Assembly: GCA_028816945.1 (NCBI GenBank)
Contig: JAPPQG010000075.1
Span: 1-5,782 of the forward strand
DNA from: Alphaproteobacteria bacterium
GTDB lineage: Bacteria > Pseudomonadota > Alphaproteobacteria > RS24
Reading direction: 5' to 3'
Length of the DNA: 5,782 nt
Shown: positions 1 through 4,870 of the stretch, in pieces
How positions within the stretch are numbered: the first letter of the stretch is position 1
How the letters are laid out: the number at the start of each line of letters is the position of its first letter
Notes under the pieces: model-generated
The model's database searches: none
What the model was told of the DNA's origin: nothing
The model's input: the letters and a program-made list of their open reading frames with translations, nothing else
Position numbers and translations under genes: made by a program

Positions 1-20
1 AAACAAGATAAAAAACACAT
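1..20 (-). CDS. 5' end of a minus-strand gene, possibly mraZ (truncated by window edge)
   Basis: Only seven codons are visible, reading M-C-F-L-S-C and then Phe or Leu. The ATG sits at 20-18 and is preceded by GGAG at 29-26 with a 5-nt gap, a good ribosome binding site. From memory, alphaproteobacterial MraZ proteins (transcriptional regulator of the dcw division and cell-wall cluster) begin with a short FLSTF-like stretch, which this start resembles. Two TGGGR repeats spaced 10 nt apart lie upstream, similar to the MraZ autoregulatory boxes of other bacteria. That is little evidence: seven codons cannot prove a family, so I leave the symbol empty. Another start, ATG at 31-29 in a different frame, lacks a ribosome binding site. 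The gene lies immediately downstream of a structured leader and terminator, which implies control by premature transcription termination. Confidence 0.45.
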
Positions 21-25
21 ATTTT

Positions 26-29
26 CTCC
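26..29 (-). promoter_or_regulatory. Shine-Dalgarno for the left-edge minus-strand gene
   Basis: GGAG on the minus strand lies 5 nt before the ATG at 20-18. It picks that ATG over the one at 31-29. It begins only about 11 nt after the T-rich tail of the upstream terminator, so there is no room for a separate promoter between them unless it overlaps the terminator. Confidence 0.5.
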
Positions 30-40
30 ATTTCTAGTGA

Positions 41-84
41 CGAAAACAAAAACGGCACGCGAACCAGCCACGGCGCACGTGCCG
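41..84 (-). terminator. Intrinsic (Rho-independent) terminator, minus strand
   Basis: On the minus strand, CGGCACGTG (84-76) pairs with CGCGTGCCG (61-53), giving nine pairs with one G-U. The loop can form a small inner GCC/GGC pairing. The stem is followed at once by TTTTTGTTTT (52-43). A GC-rich stem with an adjoining T-tract is the classic intrinsic terminator. On the plus strand the hairpin is followed by GGCTGTG rather than a T-run, so it works in one direction only. It sits between a structured element (90-190) and the start of the left-edge gene, so it probably acts as an attenuator of that gene. An alternative partial pairing of CAGCC (89-85) with GGCTG (69-65) could compete with it. 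Confidence 0.75.
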
Positions 85-89
85 GGCTG

Positions 90-190
90 TGTTTTAATCA
101 AACCAAATTGGAATAATCCCCACCTTTTCCCATGGTGGTATTTTATCGGGTGGGCAACCCGACAAAGGGTTGCTTGGTTTGACTAAAACA
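90..190 (-). ncRNA. Structured leader RNA, candidate riboswitch or attenuator (class unknown)
   Basis: Read on the minus strand, TGTTTTAGTCAAACCAA (190-174) pairs with TTGGTTTGATTAAAACA (106-90) over 17 positions with one G-U pair. The same position is an A-C mismatch on the plus strand, which favours a minus-strand transcript. Inside the helix, GCAACCC (173-167) pairs with GGGTTGC (160-154) around TTTGTC, directly abutting the long helix, and CCACC (138-134) pairs with GGTGG (124-120). A competing hairpin pairs TCGGGT (162-157) with ACCCGA (151-146). The terminator at 84-41 follows after five bases, then the ribosome binding site and start of the left-edge gene. A closed multibranch domain, a terminator and a start codon in that order is how riboswitches and protein- or RNA-responsive leaders are built. 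I tried to fit SAM, TPP, cobalamin and ZTP classes and none matched. It could instead be a stand-alone small RNA, or a DNA operator with incidental symmetry. No clear promoter was found to its right. Confidence 0.55.
118..132 (-). promoter_or_regulatory. Two TGGGR direct repeats, possible MraZ boxes
   Basis: The minus strand carries TGGGA (132-128) and TGGGG (122-118), exactly 10 nt apart. In bacteria where it has been studied, MraZ represses its own cluster by binding TGGGN repeats separated by about 5 nt, usually three copies. Here I see two; the positions 10 nt either side do not match. A TAAAAT hexamer (145-140) just upstream could be a -10 element with the boxes over its start site, but no good -35 lies at 16-18 nt. 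The same bases form part of the CCACC/GGTGG hairpin of the leader RNA, so the operator and RNA readings compete. Confidence 0.35.
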
Positions 191-212
191 TAAAGAGACT
201 AAGATATTATTC

Positions 213-226
213 AGTTGCCTGCAACT
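213..226. repeat. Inverted repeat, possible operator
   Basis: AGTTGC and GCAACT form perfect 6-bp arms around a 2-nt CT spacer. The loop is too small for a stable RNA hairpin, so the symmetry suits a dimeric DNA-binding protein better. It lies between the mrcA promoter candidate and the minus-strand leader and could serve either. It may also be chance. Confidence 0.3.
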
Positions 227-251
227 AGAACAGATACAGAACATAAAAAAA

Positions 252-280
252 TTAAAACCTTGTGGAAAACTGCATATAGT
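252..280 (+). promoter_or_regulatory. Possible mrcA promoter
   Basis: TTAAAA (252-257) and TATAGT (275-280) are separated by 17 nt. Against the sigma-70 consensus they match 4 of 6 and 5 of 6 positions. Transcription would start near 287, leaving a leader of about 100 nt before mrcA. This is the best-looking pair on the plus strand in the region, but in AT-rich DNA such matches arise easily. Confidence 0.3.
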
Positions 281-388
281 CCCCATCATCATGGGTTAAT
301 TATCTAAATGGTGCAATTTTGCCACAGGCTTGCCTTATTTGTCTGCTACATAATAGGCGGCGCATAAAATGACGGATAATAATTAGCT

Positions 389-2986
389 ATGGTTATACGG
401 ATAATTGGATTTCTAACAGGTTTGGGGCTGACGCTAACGGCGGTAGGCGGCTTTGTGCTGGGCATTTATCTGTGGCGGTTGAATAAGGAACTGCCTGACT
501 ATGACCATTTAGCCGATTATGCGCCCCCTGTTATGACACGCGTTCATGCGGGTGATGGCGATTTGCTTGCTGAATTTGCACAAGAGCATCGTTTATTTGT
601 GCCGATTGGGGCAATTCCAAAACAACTTATTCAAGCCTTTTTATCCGCAGAGGATAAGAATTTTTACGACCATAATGGGATTGATATGAGCGGTATTGCA
701 CGGGCGGCGGTAAAAAACATTTTTAATTTGCTAGAAAATCGCCGCCTTGAAGGGGCGTCGACCATCACCCAACAAGTTGCTAAAAATTTTCTACTCAGCG
801 GTGATGTAACGATAGAGCGCAAACTTAAAGAGGCTGTGTTGGCTTTTCGGTTAGAACGCACTTTTAGCAAAGATGAATTGCTAGAACTTTATCTCAATGA
901 AATTTATCTTGGCATGGGGACTTATGGTGTGGCGGCGGCGGCTTTGCATTATTTTGATAAACCATTGAGCCAATTAACGCTTGCGCAAATGGCTTATCTG
1001 GCTGCTTTGCCAAAAGCACCGAATAATTATCACCCTTTCCGCCGTCCCGCCCGTGCGCTTGCAAGGCGTAATTGGGTGCTTGCCCGCATGCAAGATAATG
1101 GCTTTATCAGTGCGGACGAGGCCGCGCAAACAAAAGCACAAGCCTTGCAAATTGTCCCGCGCCGCTCCAATTTAAGCGGTGTTGATGCGTCTTATTTTGT
1201 CGAAGAAGTGCGCCGTGACATACAAATACGTTATGGTGAAAACCGCCTTTATGGCGGTGGTCTGTCTGTGCGTAGCACACTGAATGCGCATTACCAGAAA
1301 ATTGCTGTGCGTGTTTTAAGGGAAGGGTTGGTTGCTTATGACCGCCGTCAAGGTTGGCGGGGTGCGGTGCAGAACATTGTCGATATAGATGAAGATTGGG
1401 CGAGCCATTTACGAGCCATCCCCATTCCAACCGATTTAGCCCCTTGGCGACTTGCGCTTGTGCGGGCGATTGAGGGCGAGCATGCCATTATTGGCTTGCG
1501 CCCGCGCCGCAAAATATCGGGTGAATTTGAAACCATGCGTGAAGAAGGGCGTATCCCGCTTGCGGAGCTTAAATGGGCGCGGGCAAAACGCAAAAAAGGG
1601 CGCGGGCCGCGCATTAAATCTGTATCCGATGTGCTTGCTGTCGGTGATATTATATGGGTGGAAGCCCTCAATGCGCCAAACCCGCAAAATGCAAGCCAAC
1701 AAAAAGCAAGCCAAGACAAGACAGGTCAAAAAGATATAGGCCAACAAGAAGCGAACCAAAAAAAGATAGGCCAACAAGAAGCAAGCCAACAAGACACACA
1801 GAATGAATTGCCCCAGCAGGATTATATGGGGGATTATATGTTGCGCCAAGTGCCAGAGGTCAATGGTGGGTTGGTTGCGCTCGACCCGCATACGGGGCGC
1901 GTCTTGGCGATGGTTGGCGGGTTTAGTTTTCGGGACAGCGAATTTAATCGTGTGACACAGGCAAGCCGCCAGCCGGGGTCTGCCTTTAAGCCCTTTGTTT
2001 ATGCGGCTGCTTTGGATGCGGGCTATACGCCTGCGAGCCTTGTATTAGATGCGCCTTTTGTCATGGAGCAGGGCAGGGATATGGGTTTGTGGAAGCCTGA
2101 AAATTATAGCCGTGAATTTTACGGCCTCTCCACTTTACGGCTCGGCATTGAGAAAAGCCGTAATTTAATGACTGTGCGTTTGGCACAACAAATCGGCATG
2201 CGTCCTGTGGTTGAATATGCGCGCCGCTTTGGTATTGTCGATTATATGCCCCCCGTTTTATCAATGGCGTTGGGGGCGGGCGAGACTTCGCTTATGCGCT
2301 TAACGGCAGCCTATGCCATGCTTGTCAATGGGGGCAAATATATTGAACCCATTTTGATTGACCGTATTCAAGACCGTTATGGGAAAACCATTTACCGCCA
2401 TGATGTGCGCGCCTGTGATGATTGCAATGGATTATGGACAGGGCAGGAAGCGCCTGCTTTGCCCGATAATCGCGAGCAGATTTTGAATCCGCAAACAGCC
2501 TATCAAATTGTCTCTATGTTAGAAGGCGTTGTTATGCGCGGCACAGGGCGCAGTATTCGTGCCGTTGGGAAGCCTTTGGCAGGCAAAACAGGCACAACCA
2601 ATGAAAACCGTGATGCTTGGTTTGTCGGCTTTTCCCCCGATTTGGCGGTTGGCATTTATATTGGCTTTGATAATCCGCATACATTAGGTGAGACGGGGGG
2701 GCAGGTGGCGGCCCCTGTTTTCCGTGAATTTATGTTGGCCGCTTTGCGACAGGCGGCGGCGACCCCTTTCCGCATTCCCCCTTCTGTTAATCTTGTGCGC
2801 ATTAACGCGCAAACGGGCGAACTTGCGCAAGCAGGCGATAGGCCTGTGATACTTGAAGCTTTCAAACTTGGCACTGAACCCGCCCCCGGCCGTAAGCAAA
2901 GAATTATCGGGCGCAATGAAGCCGCGCCTAAATCTGAAACAACAAAAGCCCCAATCATTGGCTCAGGCACGGGTGGTCTTTATTGA
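389..2986 (+). CDS. mrcA: Penicillin-binding protein 1A, bifunctional peptidoglycan synthase
   Basis: Class A PBP of 865 residues that polymerises lipid II glycan strands and cross-links their peptides in the periplasm. A membrane segment spans about residues 4-28. The GT51 glycosyltransferase domain follows, with EDKNFYDHNG (88-97, catalytic Glu88), GASTITQQVAKN (122-133), the ERKLKEA block (from 143) and LYLNEIYLG (167-175). A linker or OB-like region lies at about 320-430. The transpeptidase domain has SAFK (531-534, nucleophile Ser531), SRN (590-592) and KTGTT (733-737), so both activities look intact. Residues about 431-476 are a Gln/Lys/Ala-rich insertion made of a 10-residue repeat. 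CDDC (676-679) is a CxxC pair in the periplasmic part. A TAA at 380-382 blocks any upstream in-frame start. The ATG has only a weak GACGG (371-375) ribosome binding site, but the N-terminus fits the family. prfB follows 160 nt later on the same strand. Confidence 0.95.
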   Translation: MVIRIIGFLTGLGLTLTAVGGFVLGIYLWRLNKELPDYDHLADYAPPVMTRVHAGDGDLLAEFAQEHRLFVPIGAIPKQLIQAFLSAEDKNFYDHNGIDMSGIARAAVKNIFNLLENRRLEGASTITQQVAKNFLLSGDVTIERKLKEAVLAFRLERTFSKDELLELYLNEIYLGMGTYGVAAAALHYFDKPLSQLTLAQMAYLAALPKAPNNYHPFRRPARALARRNWVLARMQDNGFISADEAAQTKAQALQIVPRRSNLSGVDASYFVEEVRRDIQIRYGENRLYGGGLSVRSTLNAHYQKIAVRVLREGLVAYDRRQGWRGAVQNIVDIDEDWASHLRAIPIPTDLAPWRLALVRAIEGEHAIIGLRPRRKISGEFETMREEGRIPLAELKWARAKRKKGRGPRIKSVSDVLAVGDIIWVEALNAPNPQNASQQKASQDKTGQKDIGQQEANQKKIGQQEASQQDTQNELPQQDYMGDYMLRQVPEVNGGLVALDPHTGRVLAMVGGFSFRDSEFNRVTQASRQPGSAFKPFVYAAALDAGYTPASLVLDAPFVMEQGRDMGLWKPENYSREFYGLSTLRLGIEKSRNLMTVRLAQQIGMRPVVEYARRFGIVDYMPPVLSMALGAGETSLMRLTAAYAMLVNGGKYIEPILIDRIQDRYGKTIYRHDVRACDDCNGLWTGQEAPALPDNREQILNPQTAYQIVSMLEGVVMRGTGRSIRAVGKPLAGKTGTTNENRDAWFVGFSPDLAVGIYIGFDNPHTLGETGGQVAAPVFREFMLAALRQAAATPFRIPPSVNLVRINAQTGELAQAGDRPVILEAFKLGTEPAPGRKQRIIGRNEAAPKSETTKAPIIGSGTGGLY
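1736..1782 (+). repeat. 30-nt period direct repeat inside mrcA
   Basis: ATAGGCCAACAAGAAGC occurs identically at 1736-1752 and 1766-1782, a 30-nt (10-codon) period. The surrounding 1680-1810 DNA carries looser copies rich in CCAACAA and CAAGCCAA. The protein shows QKDIGQQEAN followed by QKKIGQQEAS. Because the unit is a multiple of three, copy changes keep the frame, so this is probably a slippage-made, length-variable linker in front of the transpeptidase domain. Confidence 0.85.
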
Positions 2987-3115
2987 CGGTAACACTTATA
3001 AGTGACAATTATTAAGTAATAAGTATAAGTAACAGTTAAAAGTAACAAGTATAATAACGATTATAAATAGCGATTATAACTAAACCAATGAATAATTATT
3101 CGGGTAGAATATACA

Positions 3116-3121
3116 TATAAT
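3116..3121 (+). promoter_or_regulatory. Probable -10 element for prfB
   Basis: A perfect TATAAT lies 25 nt before the GTG start. Transcription would begin near 3128, giving a leader of about 20 nt. There is no good -35 at 16-18 nt spacing, only AT-rich sequence around 3092-3099. The local AT-richness lowers the weight of the match. prfB may also be read from the mrcA promoter. Confidence 0.35.
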
Positions 3122-3135
3122 ATAAAAGGCCATAT

Positions 3136-3141
3136 AAGAGG
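3136..3141 (+). promoter_or_regulatory. Ribosome binding site deciding the prfB GTG start
   Basis: AAGAGG ends 5 nt before GTG at 3147-3149. The frame opened by this GTG reads MKAETQAM and runs into the frameshift site, matching the family N-terminus. This supports GTG over the later ATG codons at 3168 (same frame) and 3172 (the downstream +1 frame). Confidence 0.7.
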
Positions 3142-3146
3142 TTGTT

Positions 3147-4266
3147 GTGAAGGCTGAAACACAGGCAATGATTGATAAAATTCGCCAGTCCATTACATTG
3201 CTTAGGAGGCATCTTTGACTGGGATAAATCTGTTGCGCGTTTGGCGGCATTAAATAAGCAGGCCGAAGACCCTGACTTATGGCAAGACCCTGAAAAAGCG
3301 CAAAGCCTCATGCGCCAACGCACCCAACTTGACGAAGCCCTTAATAATTGCCGCGCTTTGCAAGATGAATTGACAAACCATATTGAACTTATCGAATTGG
3401 GTGAAGCTGAAAATGATATGGAAATTATTGGGGAGAGTGAAACCGCCCTTACTGCTATGCTTGCCAAAGCGGCGCAAATGGAAACAGAGACTCTGCTTGC
3501 CGGCGAAGCCGATGCAAATGATAGTTTTTTAGAAATTCATGCGGGGGCAGGTGGCACAGAAAGCCAAGATTGGGCGGCTATGCTGTTGCGCATGTATTTG
3601 CGCTGGGCTGAAAAGAGAGATTATAAAACCGCCATTATCGAGCAGACAGCGGGGGAGGAAGCAGGCATTAAATCGGCTGTGATTAAAATATGCGGTGTTA
3701 ATAGTTATGGCTGGACGAAAACGGAATCGGGCGTCCATCGACTCGTCCGCATTTCCCCTTTTGATAGCCAATCGCGCCGTCATACAAGTTTTGCAAGTGT
3801 TTGGTGCTATCCTGTGGTGGATGATAATATTCATATTGAATTAGCTGAATCTGATGTGCGCATTGATACATTCCGTGCGAGTGGGGCAGGCGGGCAACAT
3901 GTGAATACAACAGATAGTGCCGTGCGTATGACGCATCAGCCAACGGGCATTGTTGTGCAGTGCCAAAATGAAAGATCGCAACATAAAAATAGGGCAACGG
4001 CATGGGGTATGTTGCGCGCCCGCCTTTATGAACTTGCCTTACAAAAGCGGGAGGAAGAAGCCCATGCCGCCGCGCAAAGCAAAACAGAAATAGGCTGGGG
4101 GCATCAAATCCGTTCTTATGTTTTACAGCCCTATCAAATGGTGAAAGATTTACGCACTGGCGTAGAAAGTAGCAATCCGCAAGCCGTGCTAGATGGTGCC
4201 TTGGATGAATTTATGCAAGCCGCGCTTGCTTATCGCGTGCAGGCAGGCGCACAGGCAAACTCATAA
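3147..4266 (+). CDS. prfB: Peptide chain release factor 2, made by programmed +1 frameshift
   Basis: RF2 recognises UAA and UGA stop codons and releases the finished protein from the ribosome. The product joins 3147-3215 to 3217-4266: 23 codons, then a +1 slip at CTT TGA C, then 349 codons, for 372 residues, normal for the family. The join reads LLRRHL then DWDKS, as expected for RF2. Counting through the join, the stop-reading tripeptide SPF is at 203-205, which marks RF2 rather than RF1, and the catalytic GGQ is at 248-250 within GAGGQHVN. Both are within two residues of their E. coli positions as I remember them. Translation is self-regulated: scarce RF2 makes the ribosome pause at the in-frame UGA, favouring the shift and more RF2. 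The start is GTG. An annotation without the frameshift would wrongly start at ATG 3172 and lose the true N-terminus. It converges on the bactofilin gene, 79 nt away. Confidence 0.95.
3204..3219 (+). promoter_or_regulatory. prfB programmed +1 frameshift signal
   Basis: AGGAGG (3204-3209), CAT, then CTT TGA C (3213-3219). AGGAGG is a near-perfect internal Shine-Dalgarno, and its 3-nt distance to the CTT slip codon equals that of the known E. coli site. UGA at 3216-3218 is the 24th codon. A weak stop context (UGA followed by C) and a slippery CUU complete the signal. After the slip, T3216 is skipped and reading resumes at GAC. Confidence 0.95.
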
Positions 4267-4290
4267 GCAGGGAAACTGATAAGCAGACAG

Positions 4291-4349
4291 TTAGGCAAGT
4301 TCGCAAGTAAAGCAAATGGGCGCAAATTAAATTATTTGTGCGAACCTAA
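4291..4349. terminator. Inverted repeat between convergent genes, possible weak terminator
   Basis: GTTCGCA (4299-4305) pairs with TGCGAAC (4339-4345), and TTAG (4291-4294) can extend it to CTAA (4346-4349) across a 4-nt bulge. Inside, GCGCAAAT (4320-4327) pairs with ATTTGTGC (4334-4341), including one G-U, which excludes part of the outer stem. No T-tract follows on either strand, so this is not a canonical intrinsic terminator. Its place between the prfB and bactofilin stops, overlapping the bactofilin stop codon, suggests a bidirectional transcription barrier or 3'-end stabiliser. Confidence 0.3.
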
Positions 4350-4828
4350 ATAGGCAGATTGGCTGTGTCTGTTTTTGCTTGCCTATCTGTTTGCGCTTGT
4401 GCCTTTGTTTGCGCTTCTGTTTGTGAGGGCGCAGTATTTTCCTTAACAGAATTATCATTATTTTGCGCTTGCACTTTTGCTTTTGCTAATGGGTCTTTTT
4501 CACGGCATACAGTGCCATTGAAAAAAGCGCCACTTTCAACCGCCAACGCTTCGTGGAAAATATCGCCATCGACATGGCATGTCGCGCATAAATGCACGCG
4601 GCGGCCGCGAATTGTGCCTTTCACACGGCCTTTCACAGTAATTTCATCGCCGGCAACTTCCCCGTCAATATGGGCGCTTTCGCCAATGGTGAGAAAACTT
4701 GCGCGCATATCGCCTTGCACCATGCTATCAATCTGCATTTCACCCTTCGTCATAATCTGCCCGTAAATATGTAGGTCAGAACTGAGAATGGAGGGAACTG
4801 TTTTCCCTCGTTTTGTCGTTTGTGCCAT
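4346..4828 (-). CDS. Bactofilin, polymerising cytoskeletal protein (DUF583/bactofilin family)
   Basis: Bactofilins form nucleotide-independent filaments at the inner face of the cell membrane and position cell-wall enzymes. The 160-residue protein has a short N-terminus ending in PSILSSDLHIYG (about 12-23) and a right-handed beta-helix core at about 18-108. The core shows the expected regular short strands with glycine turns, such as KGEMQIDSMVQGDM, GEVAGDEITVKG and VDGDIFHEAL. The last 50 residues form a polar, Gln/Ala/Thr/Lys-rich tail (112-157), probably disordered. Cys at 81, 84 and 108 are odd for a cytoplasmic beta-helix. The start is fixed by AAGGAG 6 nt upstream. The gene lies 42 nt downstream of the LytM/M23 gene on the same strand, so the two are probably co-transcribed. 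BacA of other alphaproteobacteria is the likely counterpart, but I do not assign the symbol. Confidence 0.9.
   Translation of the reverse strand: MAQTTKRGKTVPSILSSDLHIYGQIMTKGEMQIDSMVQGDMRASFLTIGESAHIDGEVAGDEITVKGRVKGTIRGRRVHLCATCHVDGDIFHEALAVESGAFFNGTVCREKDPLAKAKVQAQNNDNSVKENTAPSQTEAQTKAQAQTDRQAKTDTANLPI
4388..4416 (-). repeat. 11-nt direct repeat in the bactofilin tail
   Basis: The plus-strand sequence TGTTTGCGCTT occurs at 4388-4398 and 4406-4416, an 18-nt (6-codon) period, with looser neighbours between 4360 and 4425. It encodes the alternating Gln-Ala and Gln-Thr stretch of the tail. The repeat is in frame and probably arose by slippage, like the linker repeat in mrcA. Confidence 0.7.
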
Positions 4829-4834
4829 GCGTTA

Positions 4835-4840
4835 CTCCTT
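4835..4840 (-). promoter_or_regulatory. Bactofilin ribosome binding site
   Basis: AAGGAG on the minus strand ends 6 nt before the ATG at 4828-4826. It is the strongest normal ribosome binding site in the window and fits a structural protein needed in quantity. It lies in the 42-nt gap after the M23 stop codon, so bactofilin can be translated independently from the shared message. Confidence 0.75.
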
Positions 4841-4870
4841 ACAAATTACGTTTAATTGTTACAAATATAT

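Larger units (their letters stand above)
191..388. other. Divergent intergenic region upstream of mrcA
   Basis: This stretch holds no convincing gene longer than a few codons. It contains the inverted repeat AGTTGC-CT-GCAACT (213-226), a possible mrcA promoter (252-280), a small hairpin CCCAT/ATGGG with a 4-nt loop (282-295), and a five-codon reading frame (369-386) ending just before mrcA. It must also hold the promoter for the minus-strand leader if that RNA starts outside the 90-190 helix, but I found no clear minus-strand -35/-10 pair. It is AT-rich compared with the genes. Confidence 0.6.
2987..3146. other. AT-rich mrcA-prfB spacer with short repeats
   Basis: The spacer opens with a perfect 12-bp palindrome, CACTTATAAGTG (2993-3004). 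Five AAGTA copies follow at 3014, 3021, 3027, 3040 and 3047. CGATTATAA then appears at 3058-3066 and 3071-3079, a 13-nt period. No GC-rich stem with a T-tract is present, so there is no obvious terminator for mrcA and read-through into prfB is possible. A likely prfB promoter lies at the right end. Confidence 0.7.

Noticed and set aside
154..173. GCAACC core suggesting a SAM-I riboswitch
   Set aside because: The other conserved SAM-I elements (GA-rich kink-turn, GATGAA block) are absent; the match is one short stem arm.
90..190. Reading the long helix as a plus-strand leader of mrcA
   Set aside because: On the plus strand the helix has an A-C mismatch at 97/183, no T-tract follows the neighbouring hairpin, and the best mrcA promoter lies to its right, so it would not be transcribed with mrcA.
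261..269. DnaA box, TGTGGAAAA
   Set aside because: It is one base from the consensus reverse complement, stands alone, and has no AT-rich unwinding element or cluster of boxes, so it does not support an origin.
1436..1891. 151-residue hydrophobic minus-strand frame inside mrcA
   Set aside because: Its Leu/Phe-rich stretch is the antisense of the Gln/Lys linker repeat. mrcA is intact and conserved across it.
3088..3120. Ten-residue frame (ATG to TAA) upstream of prfB
   Set aside because: It has no ribosome binding site and overlaps the probable prfB -10 element.
3172..3216. ATG at 3172 as the prfB start
   Set aside because: It lies in the +1 frame before the slip site and gives an N-terminus unlike RF2. 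The GTG frame plus frameshift gives the family sequence.
4359..4766. 135-residue Cys/Phe-rich plus-strand frame opposite bactofilin
   Set aside because: It is the antisense of the bactofilin core and tail, with no ribosome binding site or recognisable domain.
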